A stretch of 30,600 bases of DNA, taken from NCBI GenBank assembly GCA_019424965.1, contig JAHYYL010000027.1, positions 1 through 30,600 of the forward strand, in the 5' to 3' direction. Of this stretch, positions 1-7,389 are shown piece by piece. The notes under the pieces are model-generated. The model made no database searches. It saw nothing but the letters and a program-made list of their open reading frames with translations, and was not told the DNA's origin. The translations under genes and the position numbers were made by a program. How positions within the stretch are numbered: the stretch's first letter is position 1; each line of letters opens with the position of its first letter. The DNA comes from Collinsella sp. (GTDB lineage Bacteria > Actinomycetota > Coriobacteriia > Coriobacteriales > Coriobacteriaceae).

Positions 1-89
1 AAGGTCAATGCCGCCTTGTTTCAAGGCACCTTGCTCGCTCTGGCGGGTTTTCGCTGTTGGTAACGAATCATCGGCTATTTCGTTGCTGG

Positions 90-106
90 TCAATATAAGA
101 TATTGA
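90..106. promoter_or_regulatory. Perfect 7+3+7 palindrome upstream of lspA (operator-like)
   Basis: TCAATAT-AAG-ATATTGA is a perfect inverted repeat with a 3-nt centre, 45 nt before the lspA start. It contains TATAAG, a plausible -10 hexamer, so it could be a repressor site over a promoter. No convincing -35 is visible 16-18 nt upstream. The rest of positions 1-151 shows no gene I can support. A short hairpin at 13-27 (GCCTTG/CAAGGC) lacks a T-run. The dyad is directly visible; its function is inferred. Confidence 0.4.
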
Positions 107-151
107 TTTGCGTTAAACGTAATTCGATGTTCTTGAGGGTAGGGGATTGAT

Positions 152-751
152 TTGGGTCGTACTGGGGATATGACGCCGCCTTTGCGTTGGCGGTTGGGTG
201 TTGCTGGTGGGATGGCGCTGGTTGTGCTGCTTCTTGACCAGCTGACCAAGTTTGCGGTTCGTGCCGTGGGCGACGCTTTGCATGTGACCGTCATCCCTGG
301 TGTCATCGACTTTATGTTTGTCCGCAATATCGGTGCCGCCTTTAGCATGGGCGAGGGGCATGGCATCGCGTTTGCCGTGCTGGCGTTGGCGGTCATTATC
401 GCTATTTTTGTGTACCTCGTTCGTGCACCCCAGCTTGCCCATCTTGAGGTTGTGGGCATGGCGATGGTTGCGGGCGGTGCTATCGGTAACGCAATCGATC
501 GTTTGGCCTTTGGCTTCGTGACCGATTTTATTGCCACCACCTTCATCGACTTCCCCGTCTTCAATGTGGCCGATATCGGCATTACGGTCGGTGTAGTGCT
601 CGCCCTCTTCGGTTACATGTTCTTGAGCCCCGCGGCCCGTGAGGTCGATGCGACCGCCGAGCTTAACGCCCGTGATGAGGCCCGCGCCAAGCGCAAGGCT
701 AAACAACGTGGGGAGCGTGCCCGCAAGATTCGTGAAAGGAATGAGCGCTAA
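152..751 (+). CDS. lspA: Lipoprotein signal peptidase (signal peptidase II)
   Basis: Membrane aspartyl protease that removes the signal peptide of prolipoproteins after the lipobox cysteine is lipidated. The 199-residue protein has four hydrophobic segments (about 16-36, 70-90, 98-116, 140-160). The family motifs are LDQLTK near residue 29, RNIGAAFS at 58-65, GNAIDR at 112-117 and FNVAD at 137-141. Asp116 and Asp141 are the expected catalytic pair. The C-terminal 35 residues form a strongly basic, charged tail longer than in typical LspA. The TTG start is chosen because AGGGGA at 141-146 sits 5 nt before it; ATG at 170 is an alternative that still keeps all motifs. The stop overlaps the next start by one base (TAATG), so the two genes are translationally coupled. 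Confidence 0.95.
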   Translation: MGRTGDMTPPLRWRLGVAGGMALVVLLLDQLTKFAVRAVGDALHVTVIPGVIDFMFVRNIGAAFSMGEGHGIAFAVLALAVIIAIFVYLVRAPQLAHLEVVGMAMVAGGAIGNAIDRLAFGFVTDFIATTFIDFPVFNVADIGITVGVVLALFGYMFLSPAAREVDATAELNARDEARAKRKAKQRGERARKIRERNER

Positions 752-1764
752 TGGCCGACATCCATATCCTTGTTGCCGACGATGCCGCTGGTCAGCGTCT
801 TGACGCCTATCTGGGCGCCAATGACGGCTGCCCTACGCGCTCTGCCTGCGCGCATCTGATTGAGGGTGGGGCCGTAGTGGTCAATGGCGAGACCTGCCTG
901 TCCAAAAAGTACGCCGTGCGAGCCGGTGACCGTATTTCGGTTGATTTGCCCGAGCCGCACGATCCCACCGATGTGATTCCCGAGGCCATCCCGCTCGACA
1001 TTCGCTACGAGGACGACTATCTCATCGTGCTCTCCAAGCAGCGCGGCCTGGTGTGCCATCCTGCGCATGGTCATGAGAGCGGTACGCTCGCGAATGCCCT
1101 GGTCTATCACTGTGGTATCGACCATCTGGGCACCGTGCAGGGCGAGGACCGCCCCGGTATCGTGCATCGTTTGGATCGCGATACCTCAGGTCTTATGCTT
1201 GCGGCAAAGGACGACGACACCCAGCGCGCGCTCCAAAATCTTATCCGTACGCGCACGCTCGACCGCCGCTACATTACGCTCGTTCACGGGCACATCGCCA
1301 TGGACGAGGGCACCATCAACACCGGTATTGCCCGATCGACGCGCGACCGCGTGAAGATGGCGGTTTCGGACGATCCCTTTGCGCGCCAAGCCATCACGAC
1401 CTTCAAGGTCCTTGAGCGTTTTGATTCCACGCGCTTTGATGACGGCTACACACTCGTTGAGTGTCACCTGTTTACCGGTCGCACGCATCAGATTCGCGTG
1501 CACATGCGCCATATCAACCACGCCTGCGTGGGCGATCCGCTCTACGGCAAGTGCGATGCACGCGCCGATCAGGGTCTGACCAGGCAATTCCTCCATTCCT
1601 GGCGCGTAGCGTTCGATCATCCCGTGACGGGGGAGCGCATTGAGCGCCGCGACGAGCTGCCGTGGGATCTCGCTGCGGTTCTTGACGACCTGGCCCCGCG
1701 TTCGCTTGGTCGCACTGCTGCCGGCGACGAAATCGTACCGCAGCTCGGCCTGCTCGAAGCCTAG
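751..1764 (+). CDS. rluD: RluA-family 23S rRNA pseudouridine synthase (RluD-like)
   Basis: Isomerises uridine to pseudouridine in structured RNA, most likely large-subunit rRNA. The N-terminal ~70 residues look like an S4 RNA-binding domain (GQRLDAYLG, VVNG, AGDRISV). The catalytic motif HRLDRDTSG lies at 139-147, with Asp142 the expected nucleophile. The family motif GRTHQIRVHMRH follows near residue 245, then GDPLYG. The length of 337 residues is normal for RluC/RluD-type enzymes. The lspA-rluD pair is common in Gram-positive bacteria (Bacillus lspA-ylyB). The family is certain; the exact target uridines are not readable from sequence, so the symbol is by analogy. The last ~35 residues after the fold are probably an accessory tail. 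Confidence 0.9.
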   Translation: MADIHILVADDAAGQRLDAYLGANDGCPTRSACAHLIEGGAVVVNGETCLSKKYAVRAGDRISVDLPEPHDPTDVIPEAIPLDIRYEDDYLIVLSKQRGLVCHPAHGHESGTLANALVYHCGIDHLGTVQGEDRPGIVHRLDRDTSGLMLAAKDDDTQRALQNLIRTRTLDRRYITLVHGHIAMDEGTINTGIARSTRDRVKMAVSDDPFARQAITTFKVLERFDSTRFDDGYTLVECHLFTGRTHQIRVHMRHINHACVGDPLYGKCDARADQGLTRQFLHSWRVAFDHPVTGERIERRDELPWDLAAVLDDLAPRSLGRTAAGDEIVPQLGLLEA

Positions 1765-1782
1765 CCAGTATTAGGTGGTTTC

Positions 1783-1809
1783 TTGAACGCCCCTAGCCTG
1801 CGGTAAGAT
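1783..1809 (+). promoter_or_regulatory. Candidate promoter for the glycosyltransferase gene
   Basis: TTGAAC at 1783-1788 and TAAGAT at 1804-1809 are separated by 15 nt, which is short. The -10 is preceded by GG (GGTAAGAT), as at several other start regions in this window. The 82-nt gap after rluD and the good SD at 1837-1841 fit a new transcription unit. Confidence 0.35.
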
Positions 1810-1846
1810 ATACGGTTGTTTACGTAACGCGTTCCTGGGAGCCTGC

Positions 1847-3142
1847 ATGCTCGCCTTTTTACAAACCAACACGCCCATCGTGATCTTTAACCAGATTGTG
1901 GTTACGCTGCTCACGGTCTGCTTTCTGTACCAGGTGGTCTTCTTTGTCATTGGCGCCCTGCGCGGTGAGGTCGCACCTCCCAAGGCCAAAAAGCTCCATC
2001 GCTATGCCTTCTTTATTGCGGCGCATAACGAGGAGGCGGTAATTGCCAATCTCGTGCGCTCCATCAAAGACCAGGACTATCCGTCCGAGCTTATCGAGGT
2101 CTTCGTGGTTGCCGATGCCTGCACCGATAACACGGCGCAGCTCGCTCGCGAGGCTGGCGCCATCGTCTATGAGCGTAACGACCTGGCCCGTAAGGGTAAG
2201 AGCTGGGTCATGGACTTTGGTTTTGACCGCATTCTTAACGAGTATCCCGATACCTTTGAGGGCTACTTTATTTTTGACGCCGATAACGTTATCTCCCGCG
2301 ATTACGTATCCAAGATGAATGACGCCTTTGACCAGGGCTTCCATGTGGTCACAAGCTACCGCAACTCCAAGAACTTCGGCAGCTCGTGGATCTCGGCAGC
2401 TAATGCCACCTGGTATCTGCGCGAGGCACGCTTTCTCAACAACGCGCGCAACATCTGCAAGACGTCCTGCGCCGTCTCGGGTTCGGGCTACCTCATCTCC
2501 GCCAGTGTTATTGAGGGCATGCACGGCTGGCAGTTCCACACGCTGACCGAGGACATTCAGTTCACCACGTTCTGCGCCATTCACGGCATCCGCATCGGTT
2601 ATGCGCCGGCAGAGTTCTTTGACGAGCAACCCGTGACGTTCAAGGCGTCCTGGAAGCAGCGTATGCGCTGGACCAAGGGCTTCTACCAGGTGTTCTTTAC
2701 CTACGGTAAGCATCTGGTCAAGTCGACCTTCCGCTATCATCGTTTTGCCGCCTACGACATGTTTATGACGATTGCCCCTGGTATGCTGTTATCGCTGATT
2801 TCGATGCTCGCCAACGCCACGTTCCTGATCGTCGGTGGTCTTTCGCATGGCTTTTTGGCTACCGAGGTTGAGATGCAGGCGTGTGCCGCCTCGCTCATTA
2901 TGACCTTCGCGATGATGTATCAGACCTTCTTTATCCTGGCGCTACTTACGACCATCTTCGAGTACAAGCACATTCATTGTGCGCAAAAGTGGCGCCTGGT
3001 GACCAACCTGTTTACCTTCCCGATCTTTATGTTCAGCTATATCCCCATCACGGTGGCTGCGTTGTTCCTGAAGGTCGACTGGGTCCCGACGCAGCATGCC
3101 GTCAGCGTTACCCTCGACGAGGTCATGCAGGGCGCTAAATAA
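1847..3142 (+). CDS. Membrane-anchored family 2 glycosyltransferase
   Basis: Processive-type GT2 enzyme of the cellulose/hyaluronan synthase-like group, expected to polymerise or transfer an activated sugar at the inner face of the membrane. An N-terminal membrane segment lies at about 12-38. The GT-A domain follows, with AAHNEEA at 58-64, VVADACTDNT at 87-96, the DxD motif FDADN (Asp144, Asp146), the base motif TED at 234-236 and QRMRW at 271-275, the Q-x-x-R-W acceptor motif. Three further membrane helices lie at about 303-333, 345-372 and 388-408. SD TGGGAG at 1837-1841 is 5 nt before the ATG. It stands alone, with no polysaccharide-export or PilZ partner nearby, so the product is unknown. 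It ends about 10 nt before a strong hairpin terminator. Confidence 0.85.
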   Translation: MLAFLQTNTPIVIFNQIVVTLLTVCFLYQVVFFVIGALRGEVAPPKAKKLHRYAFFIAAHNEEAVIANLVRSIKDQDYPSELIEVFVVADACTDNTAQLAREAGAIVYERNDLARKGKSWVMDFGFDRILNEYPDTFEGYFIFDADNVISRDYVSKMNDAFDQGFHVVTSYRNSKNFGSSWISAANATWYLREARFLNNARNICKTSCAVSGSGYLISASVIEGMHGWQFHTLTEDIQFTTFCAIHGIRIGYAPAEFFDEQPVTFKASWKQRMRWTKGFYQVFFTYGKHLVKSTFRYHRFAAYDMFMTIAPGMLLSLISMLANATFLIVGGLSHGFLATEVEMQACAASLIMTFAMMYQTFFILALLTTIFEYKHIHCAQKWRLVTNLFTFPIFMFSYIPITVAALFLKVDWVPTQHAVSVTLDEVMQGAK

Positions 3143-3150
3143 CCACCACC

Positions 3151-3192
3151 AAAACCACCACGAAGGGGACAGGCACCTTTGTGGTGGTTTTT
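3151..3192 (+). terminator. Hairpin terminator with a REP-like core
   Basis: AAAACCACCAC at 3151-3161 pairs perfectly with GTGGTGGTTTT at 3181-3191 (11 bp). The stem continues through a G-U pair and AAGG/CCTT to a 9-nt loop. T-rich sequence follows (TTTTTGCTTTT). The inner part contains GGGGACAGGCACC, a phrase I associate with REP-like intergenic repeats in gut bacteria (see findings). It should end transcription of the glycosyltransferase gene. Confidence 0.75.
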
Positions 3193-3223
3193 GCTTTTGA
3201 GTGACTGCCACGGGAGGTGTTCA

Positions 3224-3646
3224 ATGGTCTATATTCCCTTTTGGATCTGCGCCTTTGCCGGTGCGGCGATTGATGTCCGTGAACGGCGGTTTCCCAACGC
3301 GCTTGCCGCCGCATGCGCCGTGGCGGCGTTTGCAGGCGTTTGGCTGGACAGGGGCTTGAACACGGCGCTTGACCACGCCGGTCCTGCCGTTATCGTGTAC
3401 CTTTCCCTTGTGCTGACCGAGTCGCTTTGGCGGCGTTTCCGCCAGGCCCCCGGCATCGGCATGGGGGATGCCAAGGCGCTTTTCGCGCTTTGCACGCTCG
3501 ACCCTCTGGGCGGCATCGTGGCATTTGCCGTTGCGCTCCTGGTCCTGGCCCTCTCCTGCCTCGTCACAAAATCGCGCTCCCTGCCATTGCTCCCGTTTTT
3601 GGTGCCGATATTTGCCATAATCGAGGTCGTGGGCTGGACATTGTAA
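3224..3646 (+). CDS. Short A24 prepilin/preflagellin-type peptidase
   Basis: Membrane aspartyl protease of the type IV prepilin peptidase family (compact form as in TadV/CpaA). It would cleave the leader of prepilin-like proteins at the cytoplasmic face. The 140 residues are mostly hydrophobic, with about four helices. Both family aspartates are present: Asp17 in AIDVRERRFPN and Asp82 in GIGMGDAK (the GxGD motif). There is no N-terminal cysteine-rich methyltransferase domain, so cleavage without N-methylation is expected. The ATG at 3224 is chosen because GGGAGGTG (3212-3219) lies just upstream; extending the frame to 3179 would run into the terminator arm. No pilin, secretion ATPase or Tad gene is in the window, so the substrate is unknown. 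Confidence 0.8.
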   Translation: MVYIPFWICAFAGAAIDVRERRFPNALAAACAVAAFAGVWLDRGLNTALDHAGPAVIVYLSLVLTESLWRRFRQAPGIGMGDAKALFALCTLDPLGGIVAFAVALLVLALSCLVTKSRSLPLLPFLVPIFAIIEVVGWTL

Positions 3647-3677
3647 CCGATTGCGCATCCTTTTTAAGGAGCATGCC

Positions 3678-4925
3678 ATGGCAACTAATCAAGAAACGGC
3701 CGTCATTAAGGCGCGCATGGACCGCATTCCCGCGGCGTTGTCGCCCGAGCTGGTCGAGCGTATCGCCGCCGACCGCGCCTCGGGTGTCGTTAATCCTTAT
3801 CGATGCTGCGACGACCAGGTCATTCGTCGTATAGATCGCGCTGCCGACAAAGGCACGCTTATGCGTCCGGCGTTTATGCGCGATACCGAAAAGATTCTTC
3901 ATCTTCCTGCGTACACGCGTTATGCAGGCAAAACGCAGGTCTTTAGCTTTCGCAGCAACGACGACCTGTCGCGGCGCGGCCTTCATGTGCAGCTCGTCTC
4001 GCGCATTGCCCGCGATATCGGCCGTGCCCTGGGCCTCAACTGCGATTTGATCGAGGCGATTGGCCTGGGCCACGATTTGGGCCACACGCCCTTTGGCCAT
4101 GCCGGCGAGCGTTTCCTCAACGATATCTATCACGAGCGTACGGGGCGTTATTTTTTCCATAACGTGCAGTCCGTCCGCGTGCTCGACGCGCTGTACGGCC
4201 GCAACGTGTCGCTCCAGACGCTCGACGGCGTGCTGTGCCATAACGGCGAGTACGAGCAGCGTGTCTTTGAACTCTCGGACATGGCGTCGTTTGACCAGTT
4301 CGACCGTACCGTCGAGGACTGCATTGCCAAGGGCTATGGCGCGATCGAGCACCTGCGCCCCATGACCCTCGAGGGCTGTGTGGTGCGTATCTCGGATATC
4401 CTCGCCTACGTCGGTCGTGATCGTCAGGACGCCATTGCGGCGGGCCTGCTGTCGCCCGACGCTTTTGACGATGGTCGGGGCGGCGCCTATAACAGCTGGA
4501 TTCTCACGCACGCTTCCATCGATATCGTTGAGCATAGCTATGGCAAACCGCGTATCGAGATGAGCGAGGACCTGTTTGAGGAGATCCGCCGAGCCAAGCG
4601 CGAGAACTACGAGAAGATCTATAGCAAGGGCGGTATCGAAGGCGATTCCGAGGAGGAGCTGCGTGAGGCGTTCGAAAAGCTCTACGACCGTTGCCTGCAG
4701 GATATAAACGAGGGTGACGAGTCCTCCTACATCTTTAAGCACCACATTTCGCGTATTGAGCAGCAGCTTTCCTATTATGGCCGCATCTATGCTTGGCAGG
4801 ACGACAAGGATCAGACTGTCGTCGATTACATCGCAAGCATGACGGATGGTTATTTCTGCGAGCTGACGAGCAAATTGTTCCCAGGTCTAAAGTTTCCGCA
4901 CCGCACCTATATTAACGAACGGTAG
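3678..4925 (+). CDS. dgt: dGTP triphosphohydrolase-like HD-domain protein
   Basis: HD-superfamily phosphohydrolase expected to split dGTP (or dNTPs) into deoxynucleoside and triphosphate. Family landmarks are KTQVFSF at 85-91, the metal-site His103 in RRGLHVQLV, the HD doublet His132-Asp133 in GHDLGHTPFGHAGE, and CHNGEYEQ further on. The length of 415 residues is normal for the shorter Dgt type. The ATG at 3678 has AAGGAG at 3666-3671, 6 nt upstream; starts further upstream lack this. It follows the A24 peptidase gene by 31 nt, so it is probably cotranscribed. A 6-bp hairpin with GGTA loop spans the stop codon (4915-4930) but lacks a clear T-run. Substrate preference cannot be read from the sequence. 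Confidence 0.88.
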   Translation: MATNQETAVIKARMDRIPAALSPELVERIAADRASGVVNPYRCCDDQVIRRIDRAADKGTLMRPAFMRDTEKILHLPAYTRYAGKTQVFSFRSNDDLSRRGLHVQLVSRIARDIGRALGLNCDLIEAIGLGHDLGHTPFGHAGERFLNDIYHERTGRYFFHNVQSVRVLDALYGRNVSLQTLDGVLCHNGEYEQRVFELSDMASFDQFDRTVEDCIAKGYGAIEHLRPMTLEGCVVRISDILAYVGRDRQDAIAAGLLSPDAFDDGRGGAYNSWILTHASIDIVEHSYGKPRIEMSEDLFEEIRRAKRENYEKIYSKGGIEGDSEEELREAFEKLYDRCLQDINEGDESSYIFKHHISRIEQQLSYYGRIYAWQDDKDQTVVDYIASMTDGYFCELTSKLFPGLKFPHRTYINER

Positions 4926-4940
4926 TTCGTATCCTTTCGG

Positions 4941-4946
4941 TATACT
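4941..4946 (+). promoter_or_regulatory. Candidate -10 element for rarA
   Basis: TATACT matches the vegetative -10 consensus at 5 of 6 positions and is preceded by GG (CGGTATACT). A -35 is not obvious. The predicted start of transcription near 4953 leaves only a very short leader before the candidate rarA start codons, none of which has a strong SD. Confidence 0.45.
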
Positions 4947-4979
4947 GTTGGTCAACAACGATTTTGATTGATGCACGGG

Positions 4980-6335
4980 ATGGCTATGGACGACCTTTTT
5001 TCTGCTTCGACGCGCGAGCGCTCTTTTCAGAATGCCCCGCTTGCGGTGCGTATGCGCCCCAATTCGCTCGACGAGTATGTGGGCCAGCAAACGGCCGTCG
5101 GTAAGGGCTCGTTGCTGCGCGCCGCGATTGAGCATGACGTGCTGTCGAGCGTGATTCTGTACGGCCCGGCTGGCACGGGCAAGACGACGCTGGCCCACAT
5201 TATCGCCAACCATACCAAGAGCGAGTTTGTCGAGGTCAGCGCCGTGACGGGCACCGTAAAGGACTTGCGCCGCGTGATCGATGAGGCTAAGACCCGTCTG
5301 AACACCTACGACCGCCGCACCATTCTATTCATCGATGAGATTCACCGCTTCTCTAAGTCGCAGCAGGATGCCCTGCTGCATGCAGTTGAGAACCGTACCG
5401 TCATTATGATTGGCGCTACGACGGAGAACCCGTACTTCGAGGTCAATTCGGCACTGTTGTCGCGCGGACGCGTGGTGGAGCTTGAACATCTGAAGGATGA
5501 GGATATCGCCACGCTTATTGAGCGTGCGCTCGAGGCACCACAGGGCTTGAACGGAAAGTTTTCTGCCGATGATGATACGGTCAAGACCATCTGCACGCTG
5601 GCCGCGGGTGATGCGCGCTCTGCCCTGACGACGCTCGAGCTGGCGAGCGAGATTGCCGTCACGCGTCCCGATACCGAAGGGACGCCAGCGCCGGCGGCGG
5701 GGGAGCGTTATCCCATCACCGTCGATGACGTGAAGATTGCCAACCCGCGCCGCGGTTTTTCGTATGACAAAAACGGCGACATGCACTATGACATTATCAG
5801 TGCGTTCATCAAGTCCATGCGCGGCAGCGACCCCGATGCCACGATCTATTGGCTCGCGCGCATGATTGACGCGGGGGAGGATCCTAAGTTTATCGCCCGT
5901 CGCATTATGATTCAGGCTTCTGAGGATGTTGGCAATGCCGATCCGCAGGCACTTTTGGTGGCACATGCCGCGTTTAAGTCTGCCGAGGTCATTGGCTATC
6001 CCGAGTGCCGCATTAACCTGGCTCAGGCTGCACTCTATGTGTGCTTGGCGCCTAAATCCAACGCGTGCGAGGCTTCGATCGATGCGGCGCTGGCCGATAT
6101 CCATAGCAGTGGCCTTCGTGAGGTGCCCAGCTATCTTCGCGATCGTCACCGTCCCGGCAGCGACGAGTACGGTGTATACAAGTACCCACATGATTATCCC
6201 GAAGGTTGGGTCGACCAGCGCTATTTGCCCGAAGGTCTGGAGCGTGGTGCCTTTTGGCAGCCTGCCGGCCGCGGTTGGGAAGAATGGCGTGTGGAGCAAA
6301 GTGAGCGCGACCGTAGCGGCAATGCTCCGAAGTAG
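4980..6335 (+). CDS. rarA: Replication-associated recombination protein A (RarA/MgsA, AAA+ ATPase)
   Basis: Clamp-loader-like AAA+ ATPase that acts at stalled replication forks. Visible features are the N-terminal LAVRMRPNSLDEYVGQQ, Walker A GPAGTGKT at about 62-69, Walker B ILFIDE at about 115-120 followed by IHRFSKSQQDALL, sensor 1 GATTENP, and the family-specific C-terminal region KSMRGSDPDATIYWLARM and ASEDVGNADPQAL. Length (~451 residues) is normal. The start is uncertain: TTG 4968 and ATG 4971, 4980 and 4986 are all in frame, and no strong SD decides between them. Residue numbers use 4980. The gene stands in a gap of its own, 95 nt before the stress-sigma operon. Confidence 0.93.
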   Translation: MAMDDLFSASTRERSFQNAPLAVRMRPNSLDEYVGQQTAVGKGSLLRAAIEHDVLSSVILYGPAGTGKTTLAHIIANHTKSEFVEVSAVTGTVKDLRRVIDEAKTRLNTYDRRTILFIDEIHRFSKSQQDALLHAVENRTVIMIGATTENPYFEVNSALLSRGRVVELEHLKDEDIATLIERALEAPQGLNGKFSADDDTVKTICTLAAGDARSALTTLELASEIAVTRPDTEGTPAPAAGERYPITVDDVKIANPRRGFSYDKNGDMHYDIISAFIKSMRGSDPDATIYWLARMIDAGEDPKFIARRIMIQASEDVGNADPQALLVAHAAFKSAEVIGYPECRINLAQAALYVCLAPKSNACEASIDAALADIHSSGLREVPSYLRDRHRPGSDEYGVYKYPHDYPEGWVDQRYLPEGLERGAFWQPAGRGWEEWRVEQSERDRSGNAPK

Positions 6336-6386
6336 GTCGTTGGCACTTCGCGCATTCCCTTTTAGAATCTTTCCTCTTCTTTGGGG

Positions 6387-6395
6387 TACCATAAA
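6387..6395 (+). promoter_or_regulatory. Candidate promoter of the sigma-factor operon
   Basis: The stretch GGGGTACCATAAA at 6383-6395 offers TACCAT or CATAAA as a -10, about 35 nt before the first gene. The GGGTA part also resembles the -10 of SigB-type promoters (GGGTAT), which would allow autoregulation. I cannot find a matching GTTT-type -35 at the right distance, so this is weak. Confidence 0.3.
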
Positions 6396-6430
6396 CAGCG
6401 TCTGTATTTCGATTCTTCCGGGAGGCTTGT

Positions 6431-7018
6431 ATGAGTCCCATTCAAATCGCCTTGCTGCTGCTTGCCGTTGCCGGCGTGTGGGCTGTTGTCGAGCTCGCGC
6501 TCACCCTGCGCAAAACCCGCACCGTTGTCGACTCGCTCGACAAGACGGTAACCGACCTCAACAATACGATTGCCGAGGCGCAGCCCGTGGTGGCAAAGCT
6601 TGATGGTGCCGTTGACGAGCTTACGCCGGCACTTGCCCAGATGGAGCCGCTCCTCAAGTCGAGCAAGACTGCCGTTGATGCTCTGACGTCTAACCTCGTT
6701 GAGGTTGAGGCGGTCGTTCGCGACATTTCCGAGGTCACGGGCAGCGTGGCCGAGGCCAGCAATGCCGTATCGAGCGTGACTGATTCTGCTGCTGGCGCCG
6801 TGCAGAAGCTCTTCAATAAGGTGAAGGCTCCTGCAGCCGACGCCGATCGCAAGCTCGTCGCTGCCGCTGCCGAGGCCGAGCAGCCCACTGAGCGCGTTCT
6901 GATTGGCGACGACGATGCCGCTGCTGACGACGATGATGTTCAGAAGCCCGCTGCTAAGCCTGCTCAGTATTACACCTATACGCCTGCCGAGACCTCCGAG
7001 GAGTCCTGCGATGAGTAG
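6431..7018 (+). CDS. DUF948 membrane-anchored protein (YtxG-like)
   Basis: An N-terminal hydrophobic segment (about 5-25) anchors a long predicted coiled-coil/amphipathic region (about 30-140, with repeated LDKTVTDLNNTI, LDGAVDEL and VTDSAAGAV patterns) and an acidic tail rich in Asp and Ala (about 155-195). This is the DUF948 architecture. In Bacillus subtilis the relative YtxG is a general-stress protein, which fits its place in front of a SigB-type sigma factor. SD GGGAGG at 6420-6425 is 5 nt upstream. The stop overlaps the next start by 8 nt. The molecular role is unknown; a scaffold or stress-membrane protein is inference. Confidence 0.75.
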   Translation: MSPIQIALLLLAVAGVWAVVELALTLRKTRTVVDSLDKTVTDLNNTIAEAQPVVAKLDGAVDELTPALAQMEPLLKSSKTAVDALTSNLVEVEAVVRDISEVTGSVAEASNAVSSVTDSAAGAVQKLFNKVKAPAADADRKLVAAAAEAEQPTERVLIGDDDAAADDDDVQKPAAKPAQYYTYTPAETSEESCDE

Positions 7019-7388
7019 CGAAGCAACCTGCCCCATTACGCTGAGCGTTGCCGGTGATCCGCGTCTCGCGCGCTTGGTGCGCATGACGGCCGCCAACGTC
7101 GGCGCCCTGTGCTCTATGTCCGTCGATCGCATCGAGGACATTCGTATGGCTGCCGAAGAAGCCTTCATCTTTGGCTGCACGGCTGTTGATTCCGACGATA
7201 TCTCGATCAAATTCGATGTCGACGAATCGCATGTGGGCATGACCTTTACCTTTGGCGACCAGGCGACTGTCGATGAGGATGACCAGGCTGCCGTGTATGC
7301 CGAGCTCATTTTGGCGAGTGTGTGCGACTCCTACGAAAAGACTACAGCGCCCCTAACGCTTTCCCTCGACCTCAAGGCGGATATCTAA
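7011..7388 (+). CDS. Small RsbW/SpoIIAB-like ATPase-fold protein, probable anti-sigma factor
   Basis: A 125-residue protein immediately before a SigB/SigF-type sigma gene. The middle (RIEDIRMAAEEAFIFGCTA, about 40-58) aligns with the N-box helix of anti-sigma kinases such as SpoIIAB and RsbW, where E-A-x-x-N is expected. Here the sequence is E50-A51-F52-I53-F54, so the Mg-ATP asparagine is missing. The glycine-rich ATP-lid motifs are also not recognisable after residue 75. It may therefore bind the sigma factor without kinase activity. The start at 7011 is supported by GAGGAG at 6998-7003 and by ATG overlap with the DUF948 gene; the longer frame upstream is unlike real protein. No anti-anti-sigma (RsbV/SpoIIAA) gene is adjacent. 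Context is the strongest evidence. Confidence 0.7.
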   Translation: MSSEATCPITLSVAGDPRLARLVRMTAANVGALCSMSVDRIEDIRMAAEEAFIFGCTAVDSDDISIKFDVDESHVGMTFTFGDQATVDEDDQAAVYAELILASVCDSYEKTTAPLTLSLDLKADI

Positions 7389-7389
7389 T

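Noticed and set aside
1..63. Possible C-terminal end of a preceding gene (open frame to a TAA at 61-63)
   Set aside because: Only 20 codons with no recognisable family; chance opening is likely.
4915..4930. Hairpin ACGAAC-GGTA-GTTCGT over the dgt stop as terminator
   Set aside because: Only 6 bp and no continuous T-run; at most a weak pause site.
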